28,217 nucleotides of DNA from VFMC01 sp044359565. Lineage in GTDB: Bacteria > Actinomycetota > Acidimicrobiia > Acidimicrobiales > Ilumatobacteraceae. The notes below the pieces were generated by a model. It saw only the letters and a program-made list of their open reading frames with translations, had not been told where the DNA came from and searched no databases. Of this stretch, positions 14,404 to 22,747 are shown piece after piece. Position 1 is the stretch's first letter, and each line of letters opens with the position of its first letter. The DNA lies in assembly GCA_044359565.1 (NCBI GenBank), contig JBIKLX010000016.1, positions 1 to 28,217 on the forward strand, read 5' to 3'. The translations under genes were made by a program, and so were the position numbers.

Positions 14404-15491
14404 TCGGTTCCGGTCAGTTTCCGGAGTTCGCTCTGGGCTCGGCTCGCTGCTGTCGCCAGTGCTCCGAGGCCGAGCACCCGCGAGAATCCGGCTCGGACGA
14501 CGAGAGCGAAGGGAACGGCGAGCATCAGTCCGACGAGACCGCCGATCACGCCGCCGAGGGAGGTGATCACCAGCACCAGCGCCGGGTGCATGTCGAGGCG
14601 ATCGCCCATCACCTTCGGTTCGACGAAGTTCTCGAGCAGCAGGTTGCTGAGCAACGAGACGATCAGCATCACCACGGCGGGCACGATGCCGCCGTCGGCG
14701 AACGCCACCGTCACGGCCAATCCGCCACCGATCAGGCCACCGAGATAGGGCACGTACCCGCCGATGAAGTTGACCACGGCAATCGTGAGCACCAGGGGCA
14801 GGCCGAGGACGATCGCGGTGACCGCGGTGATCGCAGCGACGATGGCCGACAGCACGGTGCGCCCCATGCCGTACTGGCGCAGCCCGTCGATGCTGTCGGC
14901 GAGCCATGCATCGACGTCGTCGCGACGCGACGCGGGGGTCATCCGGATCAGCCGTCGCCGCAGGACGCCACCATCGCGCAGCACGTAGTACATGATCAGC
15001 GCACCCATCAGGCCGGCCGCGCCGAGGGCGGTGACCGCCTCCACGCCACCGATCACCACGGCGAGGAAACCCTTGGTCAGCATCGGGCTGATCGACTCGA
15101 GCGACTCGCGCACCCGGTCGATGGTGGGCGCGTCGAGGCCGGCCTCGGCCAGCGCTGCCGAGATGGCCGAGCCGATCTCGTCGAGTTGCTGCGCCACACC
15201 GATCACCGTGAGCGTGATGACGCCGATCAGCAGACCGAGCAGGCCGAGGACCACTGCGGCGGCGGCGATGCTGGGGTTGATGCCGCGCCGCACCATCCAC
15301 CCGACGGCAGGTCGGAAGACGACGGCGAGCACGATGCCGAACACGATCGGCAGCACGAGGCCGCCCACCGCAGTGAGCGCCGAGACGACGATGCTGGCGA
15401 GGACGACGATGCCGACCGCCGCCCAGGCCCAACGGCCGGCGCGAACGATCCGCGGCTCAGCGGACGGAGCGGGGGTTGCGCTGTCGGTCAC
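14400..15491 (-). CDS. AI-2E family (TqsA/PerM-like) membrane transporter
   Basis: 363 residues. Hydrophobic segments flank a central soluble region containing YYVLRDGGVLRRRLIRMTP and a C-terminal block with NFIGGYVPYLGGLIGG and LLENFVEPKVMGDRLDMHPALVLV, the best-conserved signature of PF01594. Members export or exchange small solutes (autoinducer-2, Na+/H+ in some); the substrate here cannot be read from sequence. GTG 15491 overlaps the upstream hydrolase stop by 4 nt and the stop overlaps the MFS start by 4 nt, giving tight translational coupling. The N-terminal 16 residues are disordered (Ala/Pro/Ser). Confidence 0.88.
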   Translation of the reverse strand: MTDSATPAPSAEPRIVRAGRWAWAAVGIVVLASIVVSALTAVGGLVLPIVFGIVLAVVFRPAVGWMVRRGINPSIAAAAVVLGLLGLLIGVITLTVIGVAQQLDEIGSAISAALAEAGLDAPTIDRVRESLESISPMLTKGFLAVVIGGVEAVTALGAAGLMGALIMYYVLRDGGVLRRRLIRMTPASRRDDVDAWLADSIDGLRQYGMGRTVLSAIVAAITAVTAIVLGLPLVLTIAVVNFIGGYVPYLGGLIGGGLAVTVAFADGGIVPAVVMLIVSLLSNLLLENFVEPKVMGDRLDMHPALVLVITSLGGVIGGLVGLMLAVPFALVVRAGFSRVLGLGALATAASRAQSELRKLTGTE

Positions 15492-16366
15492 GGATGCTCG
15501 CCTGTCCGCACACGGTCGAGGAACGACACGACGGCGTCGTTGAACGCATCGTTGCGGTCGCCCGCCACCATGTGCCCGGCGCCGCCCACGTCGGCGTACT
15601 CGGCGTGCGGCACGGTACGCAGGAACTGCTGGGCGCCCTCTTCGCTGAGGAGATCGCTCTGCCTGCCGCGCACCAGCAGGGTGGGCACCGTCAGGCTGCG
15701 TGCTGCGTCGTCGAGGTATTCGGCGCGATGGGCGCGGGTACGCGACTCGTCGTCGACCGGGCGGATGCTCATGAACGCGGGGTCCCAGTGCCAGTACCAG
15801 CGCCCGTTCTCGCGCTGGCGCACGTTCTTGCGCAGACCCGACAGGTCGGTGGGGCGGGGCCGGTGCGGGTTGTAGGCGTGTACTGCGTCGGCCACCTCGT
15901 CGAGCGAGGCGAAGCCCTGCTCCATGTTCGTGCGCATGAACGTGAGGATGCGGTCGGCGCCCGACACCTCGATGTGGGGGGCGATGTCGACCATCACCAG
16001 GGCTCGACCGCATGGGGCGTCGGCGGTGCGGCCGAGGGCGAGTAGCGACGACGTGCCGCCGAGCGATGCGCCGATGAGCGCCGGTCGGCCGAGCGTGCGG
16101 CACACCTCGATGAGGTCGCTCGAGAAGGCCTCGACGCTGTAGTCGCCGTCGGGCGCCCACGCGCTGTCGCCGTGGCCGCGCAGGTCGAGCGAGACGGCGT
16201 ACCAGCCGTGGGTGCCGAGATAGGTGGTGGTGGTGTGCCACGAGTGCCGGGTCTGCCCGCCGCCGTGCGCCAGCAGCACCGGCGGATCGGCGGGGTCGCC
16301 CACGGCATCGCCGACGAGGCGGATGCCGTCGCGCCCGAGGAGCTCGATGGTCTGGGTGGTCACCAC
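15488..16366 (-). CDS. alpha/beta hydrolase, serine type
   Basis: 292 residues. Oxyanion loop LLAHGGGQTRHSW (31-43), nucleophile elbow GASLGG with Ser101, acid Asp238 in GRQSDLL, and His265 in GGAGHMVAGD form a complete triad. DLRGHGDS at 61-68 is the standard strand-5 motif. It may be an esterase, lactonase or C-C hydrolase; nothing in the sequence fixes the substrate. The start is taken as GTG 16366 because TACCGT at 16379-16374 ends 7 nt upstream, matching the leaderless pattern in this window; GTG 16363 and GTG 16378 are alternatives. It leads a tightly overlapped operon with two membrane transporters, so it may act on the exported compound. Confidence 0.83.
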   Translation of the reverse strand: MVTTQTIELLGRDGIRLVGDAVGDPADPPVLLAHGGGQTRHSWHTTTTYLGTHGWYAVSLDLRGHGDSAWAPDGDYSVEAFSSDLIEVCRTLGRPALIGASLGGTSSLLALGRTADAPCGRALVMVDIAPHIEVSGADRILTFMRTNMEQGFASLDEVADAVHAYNPHRPRPTDLSGLRKNVRQRENGRWYWHWDPAFMSIRPVDDESRTRAHRAEYLDDAARSLTVPTLLVRGRQSDLLSEEGAQQFLRTVPHAEYADVGGAGHMVAGDRNDAFNDAVVSFLDRVRTGEHP

Positions 16367-16373
16367 GCTGGGC

Positions 16374-16379
16374 ACGGTA
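16374..16379 (-). promoter_or_regulatory. candidate -10 element of the hydrolase-transporter operon
   Basis: TACCGT on the minus strand ends 7 nt before GTG 16366, so the transcript would begin at the start codon. The 72-bp gap to divergent rmuC is shared by both promoters. Confidence 0.4.
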
Positions 16380-16426
16380 TCCGCGGGTGCCTTCGTGGGC
16401 AGAGTTCGGCTGTCACACCCCCTCGG

Positions 16427-16432
16427 CATCAT
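16427..16432 (+). promoter_or_regulatory. candidate -10 element of rmuC-xseAB
   Basis: CATCAT ends 6 nt before GTG 16439, the leaderless arrangement seen elsewhere in the window. No ribosome binding site precedes the GTG. Confidence 0.35.
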
Positions 16433-16438
16433 GTCGTT

Positions 16439-17527
16439 GTGACCTCCATGACCGTTCTCGTCATCGTCCTCGTCGTCCTGCTGGCGGCCGCATCCGCGGC
16501 CATCGCCTGGCTGCTCGCCGGCCGTCGGGCCGCTCCGACGGTGCCACTGCCCGGGCCGTCGTTGCCGCCAGCGGCGTCCGGCCCCAGCCTCGACGAGGTG
16601 CAGCGCACGGTCGCGGCCGACATCGGCCGGCTCAGTTCGCTGGTGCAGCAACTGGGCGAGTCCACGGCACAGCGCTTCGGTCAGGTCGACCGCTCGTTGC
16701 AGCACCACGCCCACGCCACCCAGCAGCTGTCGGCCACGGCAGCGGGCCTGCGCGAGGCACTCGCCAGTTCGAACGCCCGTGGGCAGTGGGGCGAGCGCAT
16801 GGCCGACGACGTGCTGCGCCTCGCCGGTCTCCACGAGGGGGTCAACTACGTGAAGCGCACGGCGCTGGTGGGCGAGGGCACGGGTATCCCCGACATCACG
16901 TTCGTCCTGCCTCGGGGTCAGGTGCTGTTCATGGACGTGAAGTTCCCGATGGCGGCCTACCTGCGCTATCTCGAGGCGGGCTCCGATGCCGAGCGGGCAC
17001 AGCACCGTGTCGCCTTCCTCCGCGACGTTCGGGGGCGCATCCGCGAGTTGGCCCGGCGCGAGTACGCAGCCACCGACCAGCGCCCTGCTGTCGACACGGT
17101 GCTGCTGTTCGTGCCCAACGAATCGCTGGCCGGGTTCATCCACGAAAGCGATGCCGGCCTCATCGACGAGGCGTTGCAGAGCAACATCGTGCTGTGCAGC
17201 CCGCTCACGCTGTTCGCCTTCCTGGGGGTCATCCGCCAGGCGCACGACCAGTACATTGTCGAGCAGACCAGCAACGAGATCCTGCAGTTGTTGGGGGCGT
17301 TCAGCCAGCAGTTCACCAAGTACGGCGATGCGGTCGACAAGGTGAAGCGTCAGTTCGACACCGTCGCCCGGTCGTTCGACGAGTTGGCCACTACCCGTCG
17401 CCGAGCGCTCGAACGGCCGTTGCGCCGTATCGACGACCTGCGCGCCGACCGACAGCTCGAGGCCGCACCCGGCTTCGAGCTCGACCCGGCGGCGGATCCG
17501 GGCGTCGGCGTCGAGGCCGGCGCGTAA
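16439..17527 (+). CDS. rmuC: RmuC family DNA recombination protein
   Basis: 362 residues. One N-terminal membrane helix (about 6-27) is followed by a predicted coiled region (about 55-110) and the conserved RmuC nuclease-like core: GQWGERMADDVLRLAGL, then PDITFVLPRGQVLFMDVKFP, where the D...D-x-K spacing resembles a PD-(D/E)xK site. LLFVPNESLAGFI and a C-terminal helical region follow. RmuC limits recombination at inverted repeats and is thought to be a membrane-anchored nuclease. The GTG start is supported by the TM segment right after it. xseA begins 12 bp downstream, so the three DNA-metabolism genes rmuC-xseA-xseB probably form one transcript. Confidence 0.9.
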   Translation: MTSMTVLVIVLVVLLAAASAAIAWLLAGRRAAPTVPLPGPSLPPAASGPSLDEVQRTVAADIGRLSSLVQQLGESTAQRFGQVDRSLQHHAHATQQLSATAAGLREALASSNARGQWGERMADDVLRLAGLHEGVNYVKRTALVGEGTGIPDITFVLPRGQVLFMDVKFPMAAYLRYLEAGSDAERAQHRVAFLRDVRGRIRELARREYAATDQRPAVDTVLLFVPNESLAGFIHESDAGLIDEALQSNIVLCSPLTLFAFLGVIRQAHDQYIVEQTSNEILQLLGAFSQQFTKYGDAVDKVKRQFDTVARSFDELATTRRRALERPLRRIDDLRADRQLEAAPGFELDPAADPGVGVEAGA

Positions 17528-17539
17528 GGTGACGCCACC

Positions 17540-18862
17540 ATGAGCCAGGCAGCGTTCGACCTCGACGGCGATGCCGAACCCACCTACTCGGTGGGCGAAC
17601 TCGCCGATGCCATCAACGGCGTACTGCGCCGCGGGTTCGGCGACGGCGTGTGGGTGCGCGGCGAGATCCAGGGGTGGCGCGTCGGTGGCCCGCACGCCTA
17701 CTTCACCCTGGTCGAGCAGACGGCCGAGGGGAAGGCCACGCTCAACGTGCAGTTCTTCGCCCCGGCCCGGGCCCGGCTGCGGCCACTGCTCGAACGCAGC
17801 GGGGTGCGCCTGGCCGACGGGTTGCAGGTGCGCATCTTCGGGCAACTCGACTTCTATGCGCCGGGTGGCCGCCTCGGGTTGAAGATGGTCGACATCGACC
17901 CGCGGTTCACGCTCGGCGACCTGGCCATGCAGCGCGACGCGGTCATTCGTCGGCTGGTGGCCACCGGGTTGTTCGATGCCAACCGGCGTGTGCCGTGGTC
18001 GCCGGCCCCGCTGCGGGTGGGTGTGGTCACCAGCATCGACAGCGCCGCCTGGGCCGACTTTCGCCACGAGATCGAACGCAGCGGGCTCGGTTTCCACCTG
18101 CAGGTCACCGATGTGCGCGTGCAGGGCGACCAGGCCGTCGCGCAGATCACGCGCGCGCTCACGGCGTTCGGCCGGCGCACCGACCTCGATGCGGTGGTGC
18201 TCATCCGCGGCGGCGGCGCCCGCAGCGAGTTGGCCACGTTCGACGACGAGTCCATCGCGGTGGCCATCGCCCAGTCGGCAGTGCCGGTGCTCACCGGCCT
18301 CGGCCACGAGATCGACCGCAGCGTGGCCGATGAGGTGGCCCACGTGGCGCTGAAAACTCCCACCGCCTGTGCTGCGGCGCTCGTCGAGCGGGTCGCCGGC
18401 TACTGGGCGTCGGCCGAGCAGCAGTGGTCGGCCATCACCGCACATGCCGATCGGGCCGTGCGCGACGCCGAGGTGCGGCTCAACACGGTGGCCGCCTCCA
18501 TCGGCCACCTCACGGTGTCGGCCGTCGACCGCAGCAGCGAGCGGCTGCATCAGCGGGTCGACCGGCTGCGACGCGGTGCCGAGCGGGCTGTCGAGCGCGC
18601 CGACACCCAGTTGGTGCAGGCCGTCGCAGGGGTGCGCCGAGCACCGGCCCGGCTCGAGCCCGAGGTGCGCCACCTCGATGGCATCGCCGCCCGAGTGCGC
18701 CTGCTCGACCCGGTCAACACCATGGCGCGCGGATGGAGCATCACCCGCACCGCCACCGGCGACACCGTGCGCGACGCCGACCAACTCGTGCCCGGCACCG
18801 AACTCATCACCACCTTCGCTCGCGGCAGCGCCCGCAGCACCGTCGAGGAGACCCTGCCATGA
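17540..18862 (+). CDS. xseA: exodeoxyribonuclease VII large subunit
   Basis: 440 residues, normal length. The N-terminal OB fold (about 12-110) starts TYSVGELADAINGVLRRGFGDGVWVRGEI. The catalytic domain carries VVLIRGGGARSELATFDDESIAVAIAQ, matching the family G-x-GGG-x(3-4)-D/E-L-x-x-F-D/N-D/E signature, followed by VPVLTGLGHEIDRSVADEVAHVALKTPTA. A long helical arm and a C-terminal LLDPVNTMARGWSITR complete it. It degrades single-stranded DNA to oligonucleotides with XseB. ATG 17540 has AAGGTG 7 nt upstream. The stop overlaps the xseB ATG by 4 nt. Confidence 0.95.
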   Translation: MSQAAFDLDGDAEPTYSVGELADAINGVLRRGFGDGVWVRGEIQGWRVGGPHAYFTLVEQTAEGKATLNVQFFAPARARLRPLLERSGVRLADGLQVRIFGQLDFYAPGGRLGLKMVDIDPRFTLGDLAMQRDAVIRRLVATGLFDANRRVPWSPAPLRVGVVTSIDSAAWADFRHEIERSGLGFHLQVTDVRVQGDQAVAQITRALTAFGRRTDLDAVVLIRGGGARSELATFDDESIAVAIAQSAVPVLTGLGHEIDRSVADEVAHVALKTPTACAAALVERVAGYWASAEQQWSAITAHADRAVRDAEVRLNTVAASIGHLTVSAVDRSSERLHQRVDRLRRGAERAVERADTQLVQAVAGVRRAPARLEPEVRHLDGIAARVRLLDPVNTMARGWSITRTATGDTVRDADQLVPGTELITTFARGSARSTVEETLP

Positions 18863-19074
18863 CCACCCCCGATTCACCCGTCCCGACGGGCTACGCCGAG
18901 GCGCTCGCCGAGCTCGAGGCCATTCTCGTGCGGCTCGAGCGGGCCGACGTCGACGTCGACGTGCTGGCCACCGAGGTGCAGCGCGCCGCCGCCCTCATCG
19001 CCGTGTGCCGCGACCGCATCGGCAACGCCCGCCTGCAGATCGACCAGGTGGTCGCCGACCTCGGCGACGCCTGA
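18859..19074 (+). CDS. xseB: exodeoxyribonuclease VII small subunit
   Basis: 71 residues, the usual size. The helical hairpin pattern YAEALAELEAILVRLE, then DVDVLATEVQRAAALI and CRDRIGNARLQIDQVV, matches the XseB family. Its ATGA overlap with xseA secures the start; the longer frame running back into xseA is not real. The stop at 19074 is 6 bp before the 19-bp repeat array. Confidence 0.93.
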   Translation: MTTPDSPVPTGYAEALAELEAILVRLERADVDVDVLATEVQRAAALIAVCRDRIGNARLQIDQVVADLGDA

Positions 19075-19080
19075 CCCCAT

Positions 19081-19237
19081 CCGAGTCGCAGTCGCCCACC
19101 CGAGTCGCAGCTGCCCACCCGAGTCGCAGCTGCCCACCCGAGTCGCAGCTGCCCACCCGAGTCGCAGCTGCCCGCCCGAGTCGCAGCTGCCCGCCCGAGT
19201 CGCAGCTGCCCACCCGAGTCGCAGCTGCCCACCCGAG
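19081..19237. repeat. tandem array of eight 19-bp units plus a partial ninth
   Basis: The unit is ccgagtcgcagctgcccac. Copies start at 19081, 19100, 19119, 19138, 19157, 19176, 19195 and 19214. Copy 1 differs in the centre (cagtcgccc for cagctgccc), copies 5 and 6 end in cgc instead of cac, and the array stops inside a ninth copy at ccgag (19233-19237). Each full unit (except copy 1) contains the palindrome GCAGCTGC. The unit is not a multiple of three and there is no start codon or ribosome binding site, so it is not read as coding. It fills the space between xseB and the crt operon promoter. Confidence 0.97.
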
Positions 19238-19278
19238 GGAAACGTGGCACCCGGGTGTACGAACAACCCTCGGGTGCC
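19230..19278. repeat. overlapping inverted repeats after the array (terminator or attenuator candidate)
   Basis: CACCCGAGGG (19230-19239) pairs with CCCTCGGGTG (19267-19276), and GGCACCCG (19246-19253) pairs with CGGGTGCC (19271-19278). The two downstream arms overlap, so the two hairpins exclude each other. The position, downstream of xseB and upstream of the crt promoter, suits termination of the xse transcript. Confidence 0.5.
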
Positions 19279-19326
19279 GGGCCAACGGTCACCGATCACG
19301 GGAACGCAGGGCCGCTGGATCGGTCG

Positions 19327-19332
19327 TAGCCT
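19327..19332 (+). promoter_or_regulatory. candidate -10 element of the carotenoid operon
   Basis: TAGCCT ends 6 nt before GTG 19339, again a leaderless arrangement. No good -35 is visible 16-18 bp upstream (sequence there is GC-rich), so an activator may be needed. Confidence 0.45.
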
Positions 19333-19338
19333 GCCGTC

Positions 19339-20403
19339 GTGCCTGTTGCGTCGCCTCCACCCCCCTCGCTCGCCCACATCGCGGCCGGCGTCGATGCCCG
19401 GCTGCGCGAGTTGATCGACGCCGAGTACACGCGCTGGACGGCCTTCGACCCCGACCTCGCCGCACCGCTGGCCGAGGTGGGTCGGCTCGTGCTGTCGGGT
19501 GGGAAGCGCCTCCGTCCCGCGTTCACCCACTGGGGCTTCGTAGGTGCCGGTGGCGACCCCGACGACCCGATGGTGGTGAACGCCGGCGGCGCGTTCGAGC
19601 TGATGCACGCCTTCGCCCTGTTCCACGACGACGTGATGGACGATGCCGCCAGCCGCCGCGGTGCCCCCACCACCCACACCGTGTTCGCCCAGCAGCACCG
19701 AGTGGGCGGTTGGGCGGGCGAGGCCCGGCGCTTCGGTGAAGGTGTCGCCATCCTGGTGGGCGACCTCGCCTTCGTCTATGCCGACCAGTTGCTGCTCGGA
19801 GCCTCGCCCCACGCTTGGTCGATCTGGAACGAGCTGCGCATCGAGCTGAACATCGGCCAGGTGCTCGACATCATGGGCGGTGTGCAGAACGACCGCCGCC
19901 GCGACAAGGCCGAGCGGATCTGCCGCTACAAGAGCGGCAAGTACACCATCGAGCGGCCGCTCCACCTCGGCGCCGCGCTCGCCGCACCGGGCCGTACCGA
20001 CCTGCTCGATCAACTGAGCGCCTACGGCCTGCCGCTGGGTGATGCGTTCCAGATGCGCGACGACGTGCTCGGTGCGTTCGGTGAAGAAGCCGTCACCGGC
20101 AAGCCGGTGGGTGGCGACCTGCGTGAGGGCAAGCCCACGCCGCTGCTCGCCAGGGCGGTCGATGCCGCCACACCGGCACAGCGAGCGGTGCTCGATCGGG
20201 TGGGCCGTCCCGACCTCGGCGACGACGAGGTGGCCGACATCCAGCAGGCCATCATCGACACCGGCGCGCTGGCCGACCTCGAAGCATCCATCACGTCGCT
20301 CACCGACGAGGCGATCGCCTCAGCGCGTTCCGCCGACATCACCCCGGAGGCACGCGACGAACTCGTCGCCCTCGCCCACTACGTGAGCTGGCGACAGGTA
20401 TGA
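19339..20403 (+). CDS. crtE: geranylgeranyl diphosphate synthase (IdsA/CrtE-type polyprenyl synthetase)
   Basis: 354 residues of the trans-prenyl diphosphate synthase family. The first aspartate-rich motif is HDDVMDD (Asp97, 98, 101 and 102). The second is QMRDDVLG (Asp241-242), the DDxxG form common in actinobacterial IdsA proteins. GGKRLRP (54-60) binds isopentenyl diphosphate, and TGKPVGGDLREGKPTPLL is the typical lid region. It elongates FPP or GPP to GGPP, the C20 substrate of phytoene synthase. As first gene of the crt operon it commits isoprenoid flux to pigment. The GTG start follows TAGCCT by 6 nt. Its stop overlaps the crtI ATG by 4 nt. Exact chain length cannot be read with certainty. 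Confidence 0.92.
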   Translation: MPVASPPPPSLAHIAAGVDARLRELIDAEYTRWTAFDPDLAAPLAEVGRLVLSGGKRLRPAFTHWGFVGAGGDPDDPMVVNAGGAFELMHAFALFHDDVMDDAASRRGAPTTHTVFAQQHRVGGWAGEARRFGEGVAILVGDLAFVYADQLLLGASPHAWSIWNELRIELNIGQVLDIMGGVQNDRRRDKAERICRYKSGKYTIERPLHLGAALAAPGRTDLLDQLSAYGLPLGDAFQMRDDVLGAFGEEAVTGKPVGGDLREGKPTPLLARAVDAATPAQRAVLDRVGRPDLGDDEVADIQQAIIDTGALADLEASITSLTDEAIASARSADITPEARDELVALAHYVSWRQV

Positions 20404-21887
20404 GCCGGCCGCTCGACGTCGTCGTCATCGGCGCAGGCCTCGGTGGCCTTGCTGCCGCAGCCCACCTCAGCAGGGCCGGTCACACGGTCACCATCGTCGA
20501 GCGCGAGTCCATCCCGGGCGGCCGTGCCGGAATGATCACCGAGGCCGGGTTCCGTCTCGACAACGGGCCCACTGTGCTCACCATGCCCAACCTGCTGGCC
20601 GATGCCTTTGCCGCCGCGGGTGCCGAGATGGCCGACTTCGTCACCATCAAGCCGGTCGACCCGATGTACCGGGCGGTCTACGCCGACGGCAGCACCCTGC
20701 ACGTTCGCCACGGCCGCGAGGCGATGACCGACGAGATCCGCCAGTTCGCCAACGCCCGCGAGGCCGAGGCGTTCGGCCGGTTCTGCGACTGGCTCGAGCA
20801 GCTGTACCGGGTGGAGATGGCGCACTTCATCGATGCCAACTTCGACTCGGTGCTCGACCTGGTGAAGCCGTGGCGCGCCGGGCTCGAACTGGTGCGCCTC
20901 GGCGGGTTCGGCAAGCTCGGCCGCAAGGTGGCCAGCTTCTTCGACGACGAGCGGCTGCAGCGCATCTTCAGCTTCCAATCGATGTACGCCGGCCTGGCGC
21001 CATACGAGGCGCTGTCGCTGTACGCCGTCATCACCTACATGGACTCGGTCGAGGGTGTGTTCGTGCCCGAGGGCGGCATGCACGCCATGGCCACCGGTCT
21101 GGCGGCAGCGGTCGAGAAGGCGGGCGTCACCATCCGCTACGACAGCCCGGTCACCCGCATCCTGCGCACCGGCAGCGGCGCCGTCAGCGGGGTCGAGGTC
21201 GCCGGTAGCGAACGCATCGCCGCCGACGTCGTGGTGTGCAACCCCGACCTGCCCGTCGCGTACCGCACGCTGCTGGGTGGTGTCGACGCGCCGCGGGTGG
21301 CCCGCCGTGGCAAGTACTCGCCCAGCTGTCTGCTGTGGGTTGCCGGGGTGAAGGGCCTGCCTCCCGCCGAGGCAGCCCACCACAACATCCACTTCGGTCA
21401 CGACTGGAACGCGTCGTTCAAGGCGCTCATCCACGACGGAGTGCGCATGCCCGACCCGTCGATCCTCGTCACGCTCCACTCGCTCGACGATGCATCGCTG
21501 GCGCCCGCTGGGTGCAGCAGCATCTATGTGCTCGAGCCCACCCCCAACCTCGACGGCCGCATCGACTGGAGTCGCGAGCGCGACCGAATCACCGACTCGC
21601 TGCGCGCCAAGGTGGCCGGCCTCGGCTATCCCACCGACGTCGTCGTCGAACGCATCTACGACCCGCTCGATTGGGAGGCGATGGGCATGGAACGCGGCAC
21701 GCCGTTCGCGCTGGCCCATACGTTCCGGCAGACTGGGCCGTTCCGGCCGAACAACGTCGACAAGCGGGTGCCGGGCCTCGTGTTCACCGGGTCGAGCACC
21801 CTGCCTGGCGTGGGTGTGCCGATGGTGCTGGTGTCGGGCAAGCTCGCTGCCGAGCGGGTGCAGCAGTTCGCCGGACGGCAGCGGTGA
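20400..21887 (+). CDS. crtI: phytoene desaturase
   Basis: 495 residues. The N-terminal FAD-binding Rossmann motif is VVIGAGLGGLAAAAHL with Glu34 (IVERE) to bind ribose, followed by PGGRAGM. The C-terminus GLVFTGSSTLPGVGVPMVLVSGKLAAE is the bacterial-type carotenoid desaturase signature. It introduces double bonds into phytoene to give neurosporene or lycopene in the membrane. Placed between crtE and crtB with 4-nt overlaps on both sides. The number of desaturation steps is not visible from sequence. Confidence 0.93.
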   Translation: MSRPLDVVVIGAGLGGLAAAAHLSRAGHTVTIVERESIPGGRAGMITEAGFRLDNGPTVLTMPNLLADAFAAAGAEMADFVTIKPVDPMYRAVYADGSTLHVRHGREAMTDEIRQFANAREAEAFGRFCDWLEQLYRVEMAHFIDANFDSVLDLVKPWRAGLELVRLGGFGKLGRKVASFFDDERLQRIFSFQSMYAGLAPYEALSLYAVITYMDSVEGVFVPEGGMHAMATGLAAAVEKAGVTIRYDSPVTRILRTGSGAVSGVEVAGSERIAADVVVCNPDLPVAYRTLLGGVDAPRVARRGKYSPSCLLWVAGVKGLPPAEAAHHNIHFGHDWNASFKALIHDGVRMPDPSILVTLHSLDDASLAPAGCSSIYVLEPTPNLDGRIDWSRERDRITDSLRAKVAGLGYPTDVVVERIYDPLDWEAMGMERGTPFALAHTFRQTGPFRPNNVDKRVPGLVFTGSSTLPGVGVPMVLVSGKLAAERVQQFAGRQR

Positions 21888-22747
21888 GCACCGCCACCGT
21901 CACACTCGACGAGAGCTATGCGCGCTGTCGCGAGCTGAACAAGCGGTACGGCACCACCTACTACTGGAGCACCAAGGTGCTGCCTCGTGTGAAGCAGCAC
22001 CACGTGTGGGCGCTGTACGCGTTCTGCCGCTACGCCGACGACATCGTCGACGATCTCGGCCCTGTGTCGGTCGAGCGGCGCGCCGATGCCCTCGCCGACT
22101 TCGGCAACCGCTTCTTCCTCGACCTCGCCGCCGGCCGCAGCGACGACCCCGTGCTGAAGGCGGTGGTGCACACGGTGAAGGCGTTCGACATCGACACCGA
22201 CTGCTTCCGCCGCTTCCTGCGGTCGATGACCATGGACCTCACTGTGGCCACCTACGAGACCTGGGACGACCTGCTCGTGTACATGGACGGCTCGGCCGCC
22301 GTGATCGGCGAGATGATGCTGCCCATCCTCGAGCCGTTGCGGCCCGAGGCCACGGCCCACGCCCGCGACCTGGGCAACGCATTCCAGCTCACCAACTTCT
22401 TGCGCGACATCGCCGAAGACCTCGACCGCAACCGGCAGTACGTGCCCCAGGAAGATCTGCGCCGCTTCGGAGTCGACCTCACCCCACGGCGCTGCACCCC
22501 TGAGTTCGTCGAGCTGATGCGCTTCGAGATCGCCCGCTGCCGCGAGCTGTACGTGTCGGCCGATCTCGGCCTGGCCATGCTGCCCACCGAGTCGGCCAAG
22601 TGCATCGGCGCCGCCCGGGTGCTGTACGGCCGCATCCTCGACAAGATCGAGGAGCAGCACTACGACGTGTTCGCCAAGCGGGCGCGTGTGTCGACGGCAG
22701 AGAAGGCGCTGATGGTCGCCAAGCTCACATCTCCGTTCGGCCGATGA
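21884..22747 (+). CDS. crtB: phytoene synthase
   Basis: 287 residues of the squalene/phytoene synthase family. The two aspartate motifs are CRYADDIVDDLG (Asp52-57) and LRDIAEDLDRNRQYVP (Asp175 and Asp179). YYWSTKVLP near residue 26 and MTMDLTVATYETWDDLLVYMDGSAAVIGEMM are further family hallmarks. It condenses two GGPP to phytoene. GTG 21884 overlaps the crtI stop (GTGA), and the stop overlaps the next ATG. The upstream open frame lies in crtI and is not part of the protein. Confidence 0.94.
   Translation: MSTATVTLDESYARCRELNKRYGTTYYWSTKVLPRVKQHHVWALYAFCRYADDIVDDLGPVSVERRADALADFGNRFFLDLAAGRSDDPVLKAVVHTVKAFDIDTDCFRRFLRSMTMDLTVATYETWDDLLVYMDGSAAVIGEMMLPILEPLRPEATAHARDLGNAFQLTNFLRDIAEDLDRNRQYVPQEDLRRFGVDLTPRRCTPEFVELMRFEIARCRELYVSADLGLAMLPTESAKCIGAARVLYGRILDKIEEQHYDVFAKRARVSTAEKALMVAKLTSPFGR

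Noticed and set aside
14355..15875. 506-codon plus-strand frame rich in Asp, His and Arg.
   Set aside because: It is antisense to the AI-2E permease and the hydrolase; the composition is that of reversed membrane-protein codons.
15488..18877. A 1129-codon open frame on the minus strand.
   Set aside because: Only its last 292 codons encode a recognisable protein (the alpha/beta hydrolase). The rest is antisense to rmuC, xseA and xseB and is open only because of the GC-rich codon bias.
19081..19237. The tandem array as a CRISPR.
   Set aside because: Units are contiguous with no spacers and no cas genes are nearby.
18874..20013. A 379-codon minus-strand frame crossing the 19-bp array, giving a repetitive Gly/Ser/Leu-rich peptide.
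   Set aside because: It is antisense to xseB and crtE. The 19-bp unit is not a multiple of three and no start signal is present, so the peptide repeats are a by-product.
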